Part shown: one piece after another, positions 8,866-20,403 of the stretch
Layout of the letters: each line of letters starts with the position of its first letter
Numbering within the stretch: position 1 is the stretch's first letter
Source: Spiroplasma culicicola AES-1
Lineage (GTDB): Bacteria > Bacillota_I > Bacilli_A > Mycoplasmatales > Mycoplasmataceae
Direction: 5' to 3'
Length of the DNA stretch: 64,000 bases
Assembly: GCF_000565175.1 (NCBI RefSeq)
Contig: NZ_CP006681.1
Span: 1,111,132 to 1,175,131 of the forward strand
Notes under the pieces: model-generated
Told to the model about the DNA's origin: nothing
Databases searched by the model: none
What the model saw: only the letters and a program-made list of their open reading frames with translations
Translations under genes and position numbers: made by a program

Positions 8866-9237
8866 TTACTTACTATTTGCAATTTTATCTTTATAAAATT
8901 GTTTTTTATAATTTATAAAGTCTTTTTGAGCAGCAAGTTCTCTTTCCTTTTTTAAAACATTCTTTTCTTGTTTTAAAATCATTTGAAAACGTTCTTCTAG
9001 AGAAGAATCTCCAAGTTGGACTAAATCTAAATAATGTTTTATATCAACTAAATTCATACCTGTATCTTTTAAACACAAAATTGTGCGAATATGTTCTAAC
9101 CCTTCTTCAGTTGCATAACGACGATTGTTATTGTCTCTTTGCATTCTTGGAAATAAGCCCTTGTCATCATAATAGCGAATTGCAGATTGACTAATATCTA
9201 GTAACTTTGAAATTTCTGTTAAATAATATTTTGTCAT
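8866..9237 (-). CDS. MerR-family transcriptional regulator
   Basis: 123 aa from ATG 9237. The N-terminal winged helix is clear: YYLTEISKLLDISQSAIRYY, DDKGLFPRMQRDNNNRRY, then GLEHIRTILCLKDTGMNL, followed by a coiled-coil dimerisation helix rich in Glu/Lys. There are no conserved Cys for a metal site, so it resembles the redox/carbonyl or small-effector branch often linked to aldo/keto reductases (AdhR-like). It starts one base after the aldo/keto reductase stop, so the two are co-transcribed and presumably co-regulated. A longer upstream start has no ribosome site. Confidence 0.88.
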   Translation of the reverse strand: MTKYYLTEISKLLDISQSAIRYYDDKGLFPRMQRDNNNRRYATEEGLEHIRTILCLKDTGMNLVDIKHYLDLVQLGDSSLEERFQMILKQEKNVLKKERELAAQKDFINYKKQFYKDKIANSK

Positions 9238-9238
9238 A

Positions 9239-10228
<990 letters not shown>

Positions 10229-10316
10229 TTTATACCTCATTCTATTGTAAGATTTATAACCTACAATTAAATTATATTTAGTTCAAGTAACTTTAAGTCA
10301 AGCAATATTTTAAAAA

Positions 10317-11012
10317 TTAATAAAATAATGAAATCATTTTATTTTCAATCTTTTTTGCTGGTTTATTATAATTCATATAAACTTGTTCAACTCGTGGATT
10401 TAAAACAAAACTGTCTTTAATAGAAAGTTGGTTAGTGTTTTCAACTAAAAGTTTATTTAAATATAAAGATCCATTATATTTTTCACTAAAATTGACTTTA
10501 CTAGTTTTTAATTCTAATTGGTAAACTCCACTTGGAGTTTCAAAAATTAAATCAACTTGTCCAATAAATTTCATTGCATGATTTAAATAGATAAAAACTT
10601 TATCATAGTGAATTTTAGAAACTTTATATTTATAAATAAAAGAATTTAATTCACTTATAAAACGTGTAGCAATTGCTTGATGATTTGCATTTTTACAATC
10701 ATTTTGAGCTAATTTAATTTTTGGACCAGTTTTTAAAGCTATGCTTTTAAAAACAAGACTTTTTATACATTCTATTTGTTGAATAGAATTGCTAACAACT
10801 TGTTCTTTTAAATTATTAATAAAGGGATATGTTTCTAAAAGAATTTCATAACTATTGGTAATATTAATTGTCTTATCTTCATTTTGATTTTGTTTAATTT
10901 CTTCTAAGTAAATATTTTTAGCCTTATCTATTTCTTTTATCAAAACAAATTTTTGAATTTCACTATCCCATTTTACATATTGACTTACATCATTTAAAGT
11001 TAAATTATTCAT
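10317..11012 (-). CDS. PD-(D/E)XK nuclease-fold-like protein, unknown
   Basis: 231 aa from ATG 11012. I recognise no named family, but residues ~150-171 read GQVDLIF-(x9)-YQLELKTSK, that is D154...E167-x-K169, the core of the PD-(D/E)XK phosphodiesterase fold (restriction-type or repair nucleases). The N-terminal half is helical and Lys/Asn-rich. There is no obvious ribosome site: a TATATT/TATAAT-like -10 lies only ~10 bases before the ATG, right after the upstream gene's terminator, suggesting a leaderless mRNA. Standalone gene. Nuclease assignment is inference from the motif alone. Confidence 0.65.
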   Translation of the reverse strand: MNNLTLNDVSQYVKWDSEIQKFVLIKEIDKAKNIYLEEIKQNQNEDKTINITNSYEILLETYPFINNLKEQVVSNSIQQIECIKSLVFKSIALKTGPKIKLAQNDCKNANHQAIATRFISELNSFIYKYKVSKIHYDKVFIYLNHAMKFIGQVDLIFETPSGVYQLELKTSKVNFSEKYNGSLYLNKLLVENTNQLSIKDSFVLNPRVEQVYMNYNKPAKKIENKMISLFY

Positions 11013-11026
11013 AACTATATAATATA

Positions 11027-11055
11027 AAAAAATAATGGCTTTGACCATTATTTTT
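11027..11055 (-). terminator. Intrinsic terminator of the 11048-13579 gene
   Basis: Stem AAAAATAATGG/CCATTATTTTT with loop CTTTGA. The stop codon of the upstream gene lies within the stem and T-rich sequence follows on the minus strand. Confidence 0.75.
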
Positions 11056-13579
11056 GATTATAAGCATATTTAGTTGTTAATGAGTCAATAATTGCTCTTG
11101 GATTTTTTGCTTCCATTTCATTAACAGTTCTTGTAATTGACTCAAGTTGTTGAGCAATTGCTTGAAATTGTTGTTGTAAAGCTTCAGTATTTGAGTTTCC
11201 CAATGAACTAATAGCAGATTCTAATCTTGCCATTCTATCTTCCATCTCATTTAGTTTTTGATTATCAACAGCTGGAGCAGCAATTGGTGCTGGAGCTGGA
11301 GCTGGAGCTTCAAAACTTGGAGCTGGTGCAACTGGTGCACTTGGGATTGGTGCTTCAAAACTTGGAGTTGGAGCACTTGGTGCAGTAGATTGAGTTGAAG
11401 GCATTTCTCCAAATTTCATTTCCTCTACATTTTCAACAACTCTATTATCTTGTAGCATTTCATCAAATGTCATTCCCCCAAAAGTTGGTGGAGCAGAAAC
11501 TGTTGCAACAGCTGTTGTACCATTAGCAGCAGCTCTCTTCTCACGTTCTTTTTGTTTTGCAGCTGCTTTCATAGCAACTTGGAATAACAAGTCTGGTTGT
11601 TTAAAACTCAAGTCTGTATAGATCAATGTTTTATCAGCATTTGCTGGTTCTGCAATTGCTGGTAATTGATTTACATCCATATTAATAGCATATGCTAGTC
11701 TTGCTTGTAACTCAGCATCTAATTGACTTTTTGAAACAGTTGTAGTTCCGTGAACTTTAGTTTGAGGTGCCACAAATGTTTCTGGTAATTTCATTTCTTC
11801 AATGTTTTCAACAATTCTATCATCTTGTAAAACTTCATCAAATGTCATTCCCCCAAAAGTTGGTGGAGCAGAAACTGTTGCAACAGCTGTTGTACCATTA
11901 GCAGCAGCTCTCTTCTCACGTTCTTTTTGTTTTGCAGCTGCTTTCATAGCAACTTGGAATAACAAGTCTGGTTGTTTAAAGTTCATATCAGCATAGATTG
12001 CATTTTTATCTGTATCAGGTGCTTGACTAGATGCAGGCAGCTGACTTGGATCCATGTTAATTGCAAATGCTAATTTAGCTTGCAATTGTGCATCCAATTC
12101 TTGTTTAGATACTCTAGTTCCATGAACTGTAGTTTGAGGTGCCACAAATGTTTGAGGTACGCCTGGTTTGTTTCCACCACTATATCTTTCATGCAAGTCT
12201 TCAATATTTGGATCAACAGCAGTTGAAGATTGACCTCCAAATGCAGCTGTTGCTTCATCAATTGAACCTGTTTGGAAATTTGCTTCCATTGTAGGAGCTG
12301 ATGGTGTTGGTGTTACTGGTGCAACTTGTGGTTGACTAGTTTGTTGTTGTACATTGTTTTGAACAGTTTGTCCTGATCCCTCTAATACTAGATAGGCAAT
12401 GTTAAACTCTTCTGGTAATTTTAATTTTTTGCTTAAACCATTAACTTTCATAACTTTAAAGTTAAATTTGTTTGTAGCTTTTTCTTTTTGAACTGAAGTC
12501 ATTCATGCAGCTTTAGATTGTAAATCTGCTCTTAATGCTTCTAATTGATCTCTATAAGTTTTTCATTGTAAATAAGCTTTTTTAGCTTTTGGATTGTTAA
12601 ATTGTGGTTCTGCTTGCGCTGATCCTGATTGAGCTGTTTGTACACTTGTATTTGGTAACACTAAGTATGGAATTTTATGAGATTTGTTTAATCCCAATAT
12701 TCATCCAAAGAAATTTAACTTCTTAACTTTAGCATTGAATTTTTTAGTGTATTCTGCTTTTTGTTCAGGAGTTAGAGTTGGGGCTTTCATTTGTAGCCCT
12801 AATCTAAATTTTGCTAATTCGGCTTTATAGCCATTGTATTTTTCATATTTAGCTTGTCATTTTGGTGACTTTGATTTTTTTGGCAACGCAGAATTATCAT
12901 TTATTTTTGCTTTCCCATTTTGGTCCAGCATATTTTTTTGATTTCCCTGATTTGTAGTTTCCGAATCTACGTTGCCAGTTAACTTTCCCTCTTTACTTAC
13001 CTCTTTTTCGAATTTTCTTTCTTCTTTGTAAATTGAGATTAAGTTTCTTTCTTCAGCATAATTATTCAATGCTTCTGAATCGAATAATACAGCTTCTAAT
13101 AATACTCATGCAACTAATAAACATCCAGATACGATTAAGATAATATTTTGTCCGTATAATAATCCGAATGCTGGTACTAATACTAATAATGATTTAATAA
13201 ATGGTTTTGAAATTTTTTGACGTTTTTTTGCTCTAACTAATTCCATTACTGCAACAGTAATTAATCCCGCTGATAAAGCAACCATTAATCCTGCAGTAAC
13301 GAATAAGTGTCATTGTGGAATTGCTCCACCTTTTATCATCATTAATAAAGTAGGTGTAATAACTCAGTTGTTTGGTGCTCCACCTGCTCCTGCACCAAAT
13401 CATGGAATTGAATATGGTTGAGATGACATTCAATCAAATAATTTAAATAAAAAGTTTTGTGTTCCAGCTGCTTTTTCAAATCATAATGTTGCAGTTAATG
13501 ATAATGCTGCAAATGTTAATAAGAACAATGCTGCAACCATTACTATTGATCATGCAAGAACTATAAGTAATATAAACAT
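11048..13579 (-). CDS. Large membrane protein with tandem 125-residue repeats, unknown function
   Basis: 843 aa in code 4; TGA Trp codons break it into fragments in the standard code. ATG 13579 follows a perfect AGGAGG. The N-terminal ~165 residues hold about three or four hydrophobic segments (start FILLIVLAWSIVMVAALFLL; later ITVAVMELV and IILIVSGCLLVAWVLL). A charged stretch follows, then two related KTYRDQLEALRADLQ / KYNGYKAELAKFR helices. Two tandem ~125-aa repeats come next, each containing FVAPQT-VHG, LPA, DLLFQVAMKAAAKQKEREKRAAANG and PPTFGGMTFDE. A Pro/Ala-rich linker (SAPTPSFEAP) and a C-terminal coiled coil finish it. It lies 17 bases downstream of another repeat protein in one operon. 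I know no characterised homologue. Confidence 0.85.
11459..11605 (-). repeat. 147-bp perfect direct repeat, copy 1
   Basis: Identical to 11834-11980, offset by exactly 375 bases (125 codons), inside the large membrane protein gene. Identity at DNA level, with diverged flanks, suggests recent duplication or gene conversion. Confidence 0.9.
11834..11980 (-). repeat. 147-bp perfect direct repeat, copy 2
   Basis: Second copy of the repeat at 11459-11605. It codes for the segment from FKQPDLLFQVAMKAAAKQK through the GGMTFDE motif of the first protein repeat unit. Confidence 0.9.
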
Positions 13580-13596
13580 AATGAATCCTCCTTGTT

Positions 13597-15810
13597 TTAT
13601 TTGTTATTGATGTTAGTCCAGTTTCCTGGAACATCTATTAAGTTTTGATTTTTATTTTCTTTGACTGCAAATGATTCTTGAATATTGATACCAGCTTTTG
13701 ACTGATGTTCTTTTGTTAATTCATTCAATTTTCCCTTTATGGTTTCAAAGTCCCTTGGGTCTTCAATTTTTTTGTGTTCCATAATGGTTGCTTTATTTAC
13801 ATCCAAAGGATCGTTTACTCTTTTTGGTTGTGTAAACATATTGTTAGTTTTGGAATCTGCAAGAATTGCTGGGTTGAACCCATGTCCACCCATTCTTTCA
13901 ATTCTCTCTTGTTCCTCTTTTTTCTCGCGTTCCTCTTGTTCTTCTTGCTTTTTTTGCAAGTTTAAGTCAACACGAATTCTGACATTGTTATCCAGTCCTG
14001 AATCATATTCCTCTTCTGGTTCTTCTTCTTCAAGTTCTAAACTACTGGGAAATCCAAAACTCATTCCCGGTGGCATATCTGTTGATGATGCACCCATTGG
14101 TTCAAAACCCCCTGGGGCAGCCATCATACTTGGTCCAGTTTCTGGTTGAAAACTTGGACTAAAACTTGGTTCACTTATACTAGCACCAATGTCTGGCATT
14201 GGACTAGGTTCAGGTATACTAGGTATTTGAGTTTCAAATGTTGAACTTGGATTATTCATTTGTGGAGCACTCATTGGTGGTGCTTGTTCAAATGATGGTA
14301 TTGGTTGTTCAGGCATAGCTGAAGCAAATGTTGTATCGCTTTGTGGCAATGGATTATTTACTGGCTCAAAACTATTGTTTGATGTTTGAGACATTTCTTG
14401 ACCATATATAATATAGCCATTAATTTGACTCAACATTGCTCCTCCAGCATCAGTTGCTTGTGCTCCAATTACAAATGATTCACTAAATTCAAAGACGAAT
14501 TTAAGATTTATTAATTGATTAAATAATTGGTTTATAAATTGAACTGTTTTAGTAGTTTGAGTTAATTCTAAGGTATTAAATCCTCTTAACATTATCAATA
14601 ATTGTTTTGCATTTAAACCATACGCTTCAAACACTTGCATGAATTCTTGTTGAATTCTTTCAATTGGATTTTCAATTGCAAAGTCTTCTAAGATTTCGTC
14701 AACTTCAGATCCTGTTTTACCATAATCTGTTGCGGCTAATAATAATGATGTTTTTTCTCACAATACTCTTTTATCATCCAAATTAATTACTGGTAAGATA
14801 TTAACTATTTGTTTTAATAAGAACAAGAATGGAGCACCATATAAATGGGCTTCTTCTGTATCAATTAGATTTTTTTGCTCTTGGGATAGTTGACTTACAA
14901 ATGAATCTGAAATTGTTTGTAAGTTTGTATCTCCTCCCATTAAAACAAATAGTTTACCTTGAACATTATTTTGATTCAACATTGAAATAAATGTTGCAGT
15001 TGTAACTTGATTTGGTTTTAAATTAGATTCTTGAATCGGTTGCATTATTGGTTCACTCATCTGAGGAGCACTAATTGGTGGTGCTTGTTCAAACGAAGGT
15101 ACACTTGGAACTGATTCCATTGGCATACTTGCTCCAAAATTTGGAGCTGGACCACTATCAAATGATGGGGGTACTTGAGTAGCAATTGTTTCATTCATTA
15201 GCGGTGCTTGTTCAAATGAAGGTGCATTACCTGATGAACTAAAACTTGGGGCTGGACCAGAGTCCACTACTGAACCAAAGTTTGGTACAGTTGAACTACT
15301 CTCAAACATTGGTTGTTGTGTTGGAGAAATCACTGGTTCACTCATCTGAGGAGCACTCATTGGTGGTGCTTGTTCAAACGAAGGTACACTTGGAACTGAT
15401 TCCATTGGCATACTTGCTCCAAAACTTGGAGCTGGACCACTATCAAATGAAGGCATACTTCCTGGTGTTTCAAAACTTGTTGGTAATGGAGTTGCCTCCA
15501 TTGATGAACTAAAACTTGGGGCTGGACCAGAGTCCATTGGAGCTCCTGCAAAAGGATCTCCTCCCATTCCTCCAAAAGGACCTGCTCCTGAATCATCAGA
15601 ACCAACTCCCATTCCAAATGGAGGGACTTTTGTTTGATTAGTTTCACCTATTAAACTTTTAATAAAGGATGGCATAACACCTTTTTCTTGTGTTAATCCC
15701 ATTTGTGCTCCTAATCTTGCATATTTTTCACGTTCTCTAACAGCTTCTTCTTGAAGTTTTTCTGCTTCTTCACGTTTTTTTCTCATTCTTTCAAATGGAT
15801 TTACATACAC
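13597..15810 (-). CDS. Pro/Ser/Met-rich repeat protein, unknown function
   Basis: 737 aa, continuous only with TGA=Trp at 14758-14760. The start appears to be GTG at 15810, behind a GGGGGG run; a nearby ATG is in another frame. The N-terminus is a charged helix (RKKREEAEKLQEEAVRERE). Residues ~70-250 are low-complexity repeats of DSGPAPSFGASMPMESVPS and SFEQAPPMSAPQMSEP, with a 95-residue (285-bp) period between near-identical DNA at ~15052 and ~15337. A conserved-looking alpha/beta domain (~255-470: ATFISMLNQNNVQGKLFVLMGG) follows, then another Pro-rich segment, an acidic run and a Glu/Arg helix. There is no membrane segment. It is the first gene of a two-gene operon with the membrane repeat protein; an adaptor or scaffold is a guess only. 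Confidence 0.85.
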
Positions 15811-15907
15811 GAATATTCCCCCCTTAACTATATTAATTATAGCATAAAAATTGAAAGTTTTTCACTAAAATTGTTGCATTGCTATATTTACTTTGGTATT
15901 ATATATG

Positions 15908-16420
15908 CTACCTTTTTTTCTTGTTATTTATGAAATCTACAATAATTGAAGGCTTATTTTTAAGTTCTTCTGTAAAAAAACAACTTACATTTTCACTGAA
16001 GCTTTTTAACTGTTCATGTGTTATTAAAAAATCTTTACCAGTTTTATTTACACTTGTAGAAAAAATTGGACCAGTTACATCAATTATTTGTTTCAAATCT
16101 TTTCTTTGAATCAAACGTATAGCATAACTTAATGTCCCTTTTTGTTTTTGATAGATTACTGTTGTTGGTTCTTGAGATTGTAGTGCTTCAATAATTTGAT
16201 CATTTAAATCTATAAATTCTTGAGCTTGATCTAAATTAGAAACTAAAATAATTAGTCTTTTATTTTCAGAACTACCTTTTAAATCGTTAATTCTTAATTC
16301 ATTTTCTTGACTAACAAGTGAGCTCAATCCATAGATTGTATCTGTTGGTAGAATCACTATTTGATTGTTTAATAAACATTCAATAGCTAAATCAATCTCT
16401 TTTTTATCTAACAGTTTCAT
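15908..16420 (-). CDS. tsaC: L-threonylcarbamoyladenylate synthase (YrdC/Sua5 domain)
   Basis: 170 aa. It makes threonylcarbamoyl-AMP for the t6A37 modification of ANN-decoding tRNAs. Family signatures are ILPTDTIYGLSS (substrate loop), KRLIILVSNLDQAQEF, TVIYQKQKGTLSYAIRLIQ, and the TGPIFSTSVNKTGK motif that ends the YrdC domain (TGP..STSAN). The length suits the short TsaC form without the Sua5 extension. ATG 16420 follows AAGGGG. Monocistronic between the repeat-protein operon and a membrane protein gene. Confidence 0.92.
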   Translation of the reverse strand: MKLLDKKEIDLAIECLLNNQIVILPTDTIYGLSSLVSQENELRINDLKGSSENKRLIILVSNLDQAQEFIDLNDQIIEALQSQEPTTVIYQKQKGTLSYAIRLIQRKDLKQIIDVTGPIFSTSVNKTGKDFLITHEQLKSFSENVSCFFTEELKNKPSIIVDFINNKKKR

Positions 16421-16525
16421 ATATACCCCTTAGTACATAGATATTATAGCACAATTTTTTTGAAAAGTATAATATAATACACTACTATATTGCTAATTGC
16501 AAATTTTTAATGAAATAAAATAAAA

Positions 16526-16554
16526 TAAAAACCCCTATAATAAAGGGGTTTTTA
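16526..16554. terminator. Bidirectional intrinsic terminator
   Basis: Stem AAAAACCCC/GGGGTTTTT with a 9-base AT loop. It overlaps the stop codon of the 16552-17847 gene and is the only GC block in the neighbourhood. Confidence 0.85.
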
Positions 16555-17847
16555 AAATTTTTCAAATTTTTTTAAAATTTTAGTTCCCAAAATTGTAAAA
16601 ACAATAACTGTAAATGCTGTTGAAATTACGGTTTGAGAAACATATTGCATACCATTTAATCATAAATAATTAATTTTATTTTGGTCTTTTCAAACATCAT
16701 TACCAAAAATATTAATTAAGTTTTGTACATCCTCTTTACCATTTAAAATTTTTGCTATATTATTTTCATTTCAAAGTTCTGTAATAGCATTTATTTCATA
16801 AATTGAATATGTATTAATTGCAATGATTGTTAGCATTTCAATTAATAATAAAACAAATTGTAAAATAAAGAAGTTCTTATTAATTTGTATTCCCTTAATA
16901 TAAATCAATGCAAAAATACTAATAGTTCCAAATAAAAAGCTTGAAGCAATAATTGGTAAATTTGCAATTGCAAAGTAGGTTCCTTGATTAGAAATTTCAC
17001 TTAACTCTGCTATATCAAGTAAATCTGGCGCAATAAAAGTTCAATTTAATAGTGAAGATATATTAGCTGAAGGAATTGACAATGCAATTACATATGCAAA
17101 TTGGGGCATAAATATAATTATTGCCACAATTAACATTCAAATAATTAAATTTTTATCATTATTAATTGAAATTTTATTTAACAATAAAGCAATCTTACTT
17201 TGATCAATATTCTTTTTAGAAATCAAATTTACATTAATTTCTTCATTTTGACCAATATGATCTGTACTTAAATTTGAATTAAATACAGAAAAACTTATCA
17301 TAGTAATTAAGATTTGAATTAAGCTTATTCATCATGTTAGTGCTTCACTACTTCATTCATAATTTTGATTTGCTTGATAATTTTTTGCAAACTCATTTGC
17401 AAAATCTGATTCAAAAATCATATTTGCATTATTTGCCCCAATAAAATTATATAAAGTATAAAATGTTGAATAATTGTATTGTGCAAACGCCATTAGAATT
17501 AAAGATATTAAGAATGTAGCAATTGTTGTTGCAGTAAAAAAGTTTTTTATTAATGGATGTTTAATTTTATTTCTAATAATAAATGGATAAAAAGATAAAA
17601 TTATAAATCCCACTATTAGAAATGAAACAGAACTCCAAATTAATGACATAAATAAAATTTTAGTTGGTAAAAAATAATTTGGAAACTGTAGTTTTATATC
17701 TGCAAAATTATTTAAGTAAATTTTTATATTTGGATTTATATAAAAAATCATAATAAAAGTTAACGAAGGTAAGAAAATTAAAAAAAGAACTATAAATATA
17801 TTTATAAGTTTACTTACATATATTTTTTTATCGCTGTTCTTTTTCAT
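16552..17847 (-). CDS. Multi-pass membrane protein, unknown
   Basis: 431 aa in code 4 (several TGA Trp codons; the standard-code fragment covers only the first 164 residues). At least eight hydrophobic segments are visible, beginning KLINIFIVLFLIFLPSLTFIMIF, with two larger polar regions: one outside-looking segment after the fourth helix (residues ~135-165, Asn-rich) and a cytosolic Lys/Asn loop around residues 190-220. No transporter signature was recognised. Unique-looking to this lineage. ATG 17847 lies 11 bases downstream of prmC, so it probably ends the prfA-prmC transcript. Confidence 0.75.
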
Positions 17848-17858
17848 AAATTAAACTC

Positions 17859-18677
17859 CTAATTGTTTTTTATAATAAAATAACGCCAATTATTTGAATA
17901 GTCTTTTTTAAACTCTATATTATATTTTAAACCTTTATCATTAAAAATTGAATTGAGAATTTGTTTTTGCTCAAAACCAAATTCACAAATAATTATTAAA
18001 TCAGGATTTAGATCAAAAAGTTTTTCTAAGTTATTAAATAAAATTTTATAAAAATATAATCCATTATCTTGGGCAAATAATGCAAGATGAGGTTCATAAT
18101 TTAAAGTCTGCTTTGCTAAATTTATGTCTCCATGTTCAATGTATGGAGGATTAATGACAATATAATCTGGTACAATTTTATTTTCAAAGATTACATTTAA
18201 AAAATCTGCTTGATGAACTTGTGCTTCCACTTGCATTTTCATTAAATTAATTTTTGTAACTTCAAGTGCATCATTACTAATATCTGATAAATATAAATCA
18301 ATTGATGGTTCTTTTAACTTTAAACTAATTCCTAGACAGCCACTACCACAGCAAATATCAATTACAGTTTTATTTTTTAAATCATAATTTAATAATTGCT
18401 CAACTAATAATTCAGATTCTATTCTTGGGATTAAAACATTTTCATTAACATAAAAAGTGTTTTCAAAAAAGTATTTTTTATTTAAAATATAGGCCAATGG
18501 TTTATTTGATTTCAATTGTAAAATTATTTCAAAAAAAAGCTCCATTTCATCTTTATTAAGTAAGAGATTAATAAAGTCTTGAATGGAGTCATCTTTCTTA
18601 ATATGAATTAAGATTTCATTAAATGAATTTCTATCAAGAACATCTTGATATTGTTCAAAAAGTTTTTGAGCTATCAT
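17859..18677 (-). CDS. prmC: Release-factor glutamine methyltransferase
   Basis: 272 aa SAM-dependent N5-glutamine methyltransferase that methylates the GGQ motif of release factors. Residues VIDICCGSGCLGISLK form motif I and YIVINPPYIEHGD carries the diagnostic NPPY. The N-terminal helical bundle (residues 1-75) with NKPLAYILNKKYFF is typical of PrmC/HemK. ATG overlaps the prfA stop (TAATG), coupling enzyme and substrate. With TGA reassigned, RF1 is expected to be its only canonical client. Confidence 0.95.
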   Translation of the reverse strand: MIAQKLFEQYQDVLDRNSFNEILIHIKKDDSIQDFINLLLNKDEMELFFEIILQLKSNKPLAYILNKKYFFENTFYVNENVLIPRIESELLVEQLLNYDLKNKTVIDICCGSGCLGISLKLKEPSIDLYLSDISNDALEVTKINLMKMQVEAQVHQADFLNVIFENKIVPDYIVINPPYIEHGDINLAKQTLNYEPHLALFAQDNGLYFYKILFNNLEKLFDLNPDLIIICEFGFEQKQILNSIFNDKGLKYNIEFKKDYSNNWRYFIIKNN

Positions 18678-19765
18678 TATTTACCTTCAATTTGTTGGGC
18701 AATTAATTCTTTCTGTTCATTATTAATTAATTCAGTAATAATTTCATCAATGTTACCTTCTATAACTTGGTCTAATTTATTTAAAGTTAAGTTAACTCTG
18801 TGATCTGTAACACGATTTTGAGCATAATTATAAGTTCTAATTTTTTCGCTTCGAGCCCCAGTTCCTACAGCACTTTTTCTCATACTTGCAGCTTCAGATT
18901 GTTGTTTTTCAAGTTCAGCTTCATAAATTCTTGCTCTCAACATTGTCATTGCTTTATCTTTATTATCATGTTGACTTCTTCCATCTTGAGAAGCAGCAAC
19001 TACTCCTGTAGGAATATGTGTAATTCTAACAGCAGAATCTGTTGTATTAACATGTTGTCCCCCAGCTCCACTAGAACGATATGTATCAATTCTTAAATCT
19101 GCTGGTTTGATATCAACTTCAACATCACTAATTTCTGGCAATACTGCAACAGTTGCTGTTGAAGTTTGAATTCTTCCTTTTGATTCAGTTTTTGGAACCC
19201 TTTGAACTCTGTGACTTCCAGATTCAAATTTCATTTTTGAATAAACGCTTTCACCTTTAACCATGAAAGAAATTTGACTAAATCCTCCTGCAGCTGATTC
19301 ATTTTGATCCAATACATCAATTTTTCAATTATTTTTTTCTGCAAATTTTGCATACATTCTAAATAAATCACCTGCAAAAATATTTGCTTCATCTCCCCCA
19401 GCAGCTCCTCTGATTTCAAAAATAACATTTTTATCATCATTTGGATCCTTTGGAAGTAACAACAATTCAATTTCTGCTTCCACTTTTTCAATGGCTTCCT
19501 CAGATTCATCTAAAGTCATTTTAGCCAATTCTCTCATTTCTGGATCCTTTTCATTTTCTAAAATTTCTTTAGCATCTTTTAAATCTGATTCTATTCTTTT
19601 GAACTCAAGATATTTATTTGCTGTTTCATCTAAACTAGATCTTTCTTTATTCAAGTCAGTCATTAGTTTGATATCTTTTAAAGTTTCTTCTTTTAAAAGT
19701 TCATCATCAATAGTTTGTACTCTTTTAAGAATAACCTCTAATGCTTCTTGTGTTTTTTTGTTCAT
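18677..19765 (-). CDS. prfA: Peptide chain release factor 1
   Basis: 362 aa; the fragments join through TGA Trp at about 19322-19324. It recognises UAA/UAG and releases the nascent chain. Signatures are the catalytic loop [20 protein letters not shown], the upstream [17 protein letters not shown], and the N-terminal coiled coil. UGA is read as Trp here, so RF2 should be absent and PrfA the sole factor. Order tdk-prfA-prmC with tight spacing; ATG 19765 follows TTAGGAG. Confidence 0.97.
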
Positions 19766-19775
19766 AACTTTACTC

Positions 19776-20369
19776 CTAACTTGGTTTTATATAACAGTGA
19801 CGACAACGCGCTTCATACTTTTCATTTGCAGAAATTACAACTAAAGGTTCATTTGCTTTAGCTGGAACTCCATTTACAATTCTTTGTGTTCTGCTGGCAT
19901 TTCCCCCACAGATGAAACAAATAGAAGTTAGTTTATCAACATATTCTGCTTGTACTAATAGCTTGTCAACATTTTGAAATGGATCGTTACGATAATCTTT
20001 GTCTAAACCATTTGCAATAACGATGATCCCTTCATCTGCAAATTTTGATAATACTTCAACGATATCTGTATCAAAAAATTGTACTTCATCGATTCCAATA
20101 ATATCTATGTTTTTAGTTTTAGCAACTACATCTTTAATTTCTTGCGAATTTTTTGCAGGGATTGATGCAATACTCATTCCTGAATGTGAAAAAACATCAG
20201 TTTCAGAATAGCGATCATCAATTTTTGGTTTAAAAACTAATACCTCTTGTTGTGCATATTTATATCTTTTAAGTCTACGGATAAATTCTTCTGTTTTTCC
20301 AGCAAACATACATCCAGTGATTAACTCAATTCACCCACGTTTTGATTTTGGATTGATTCTATAGCTCAT
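19776..20369 (-). CDS. tdk: Thymidine kinase
   Basis: 197 aa, type II (TK1-like). The true start is ATG 20369, since TGA Trp codons precede the P-loop. Visible are the P-loop GCMFAGKTEEFIRRL, the Walker-B-like IIGIDEVQFFD, the lasso region, and a structural zinc site made by CFICGG and CRHCY. It phosphorylates thymidine and deoxyuridine from the host, fitting a nucleoside-salvaging mollicute. It leads the tdk-prfA-prmC operon. Confidence 0.95.
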
Positions 20370-20403
20370 TTTATTATTTTCCTCTTTTACTTTACAAAAA
20401 TTA

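Noticed and set aside
13739..14149. 136-codon plus-strand ORF opposite the Pro-rich repeat gene.
   Set aside because: Antisense shadow of a low-complexity repeat gene; no ribosome site, Ser-rich from reverse-complement codons.
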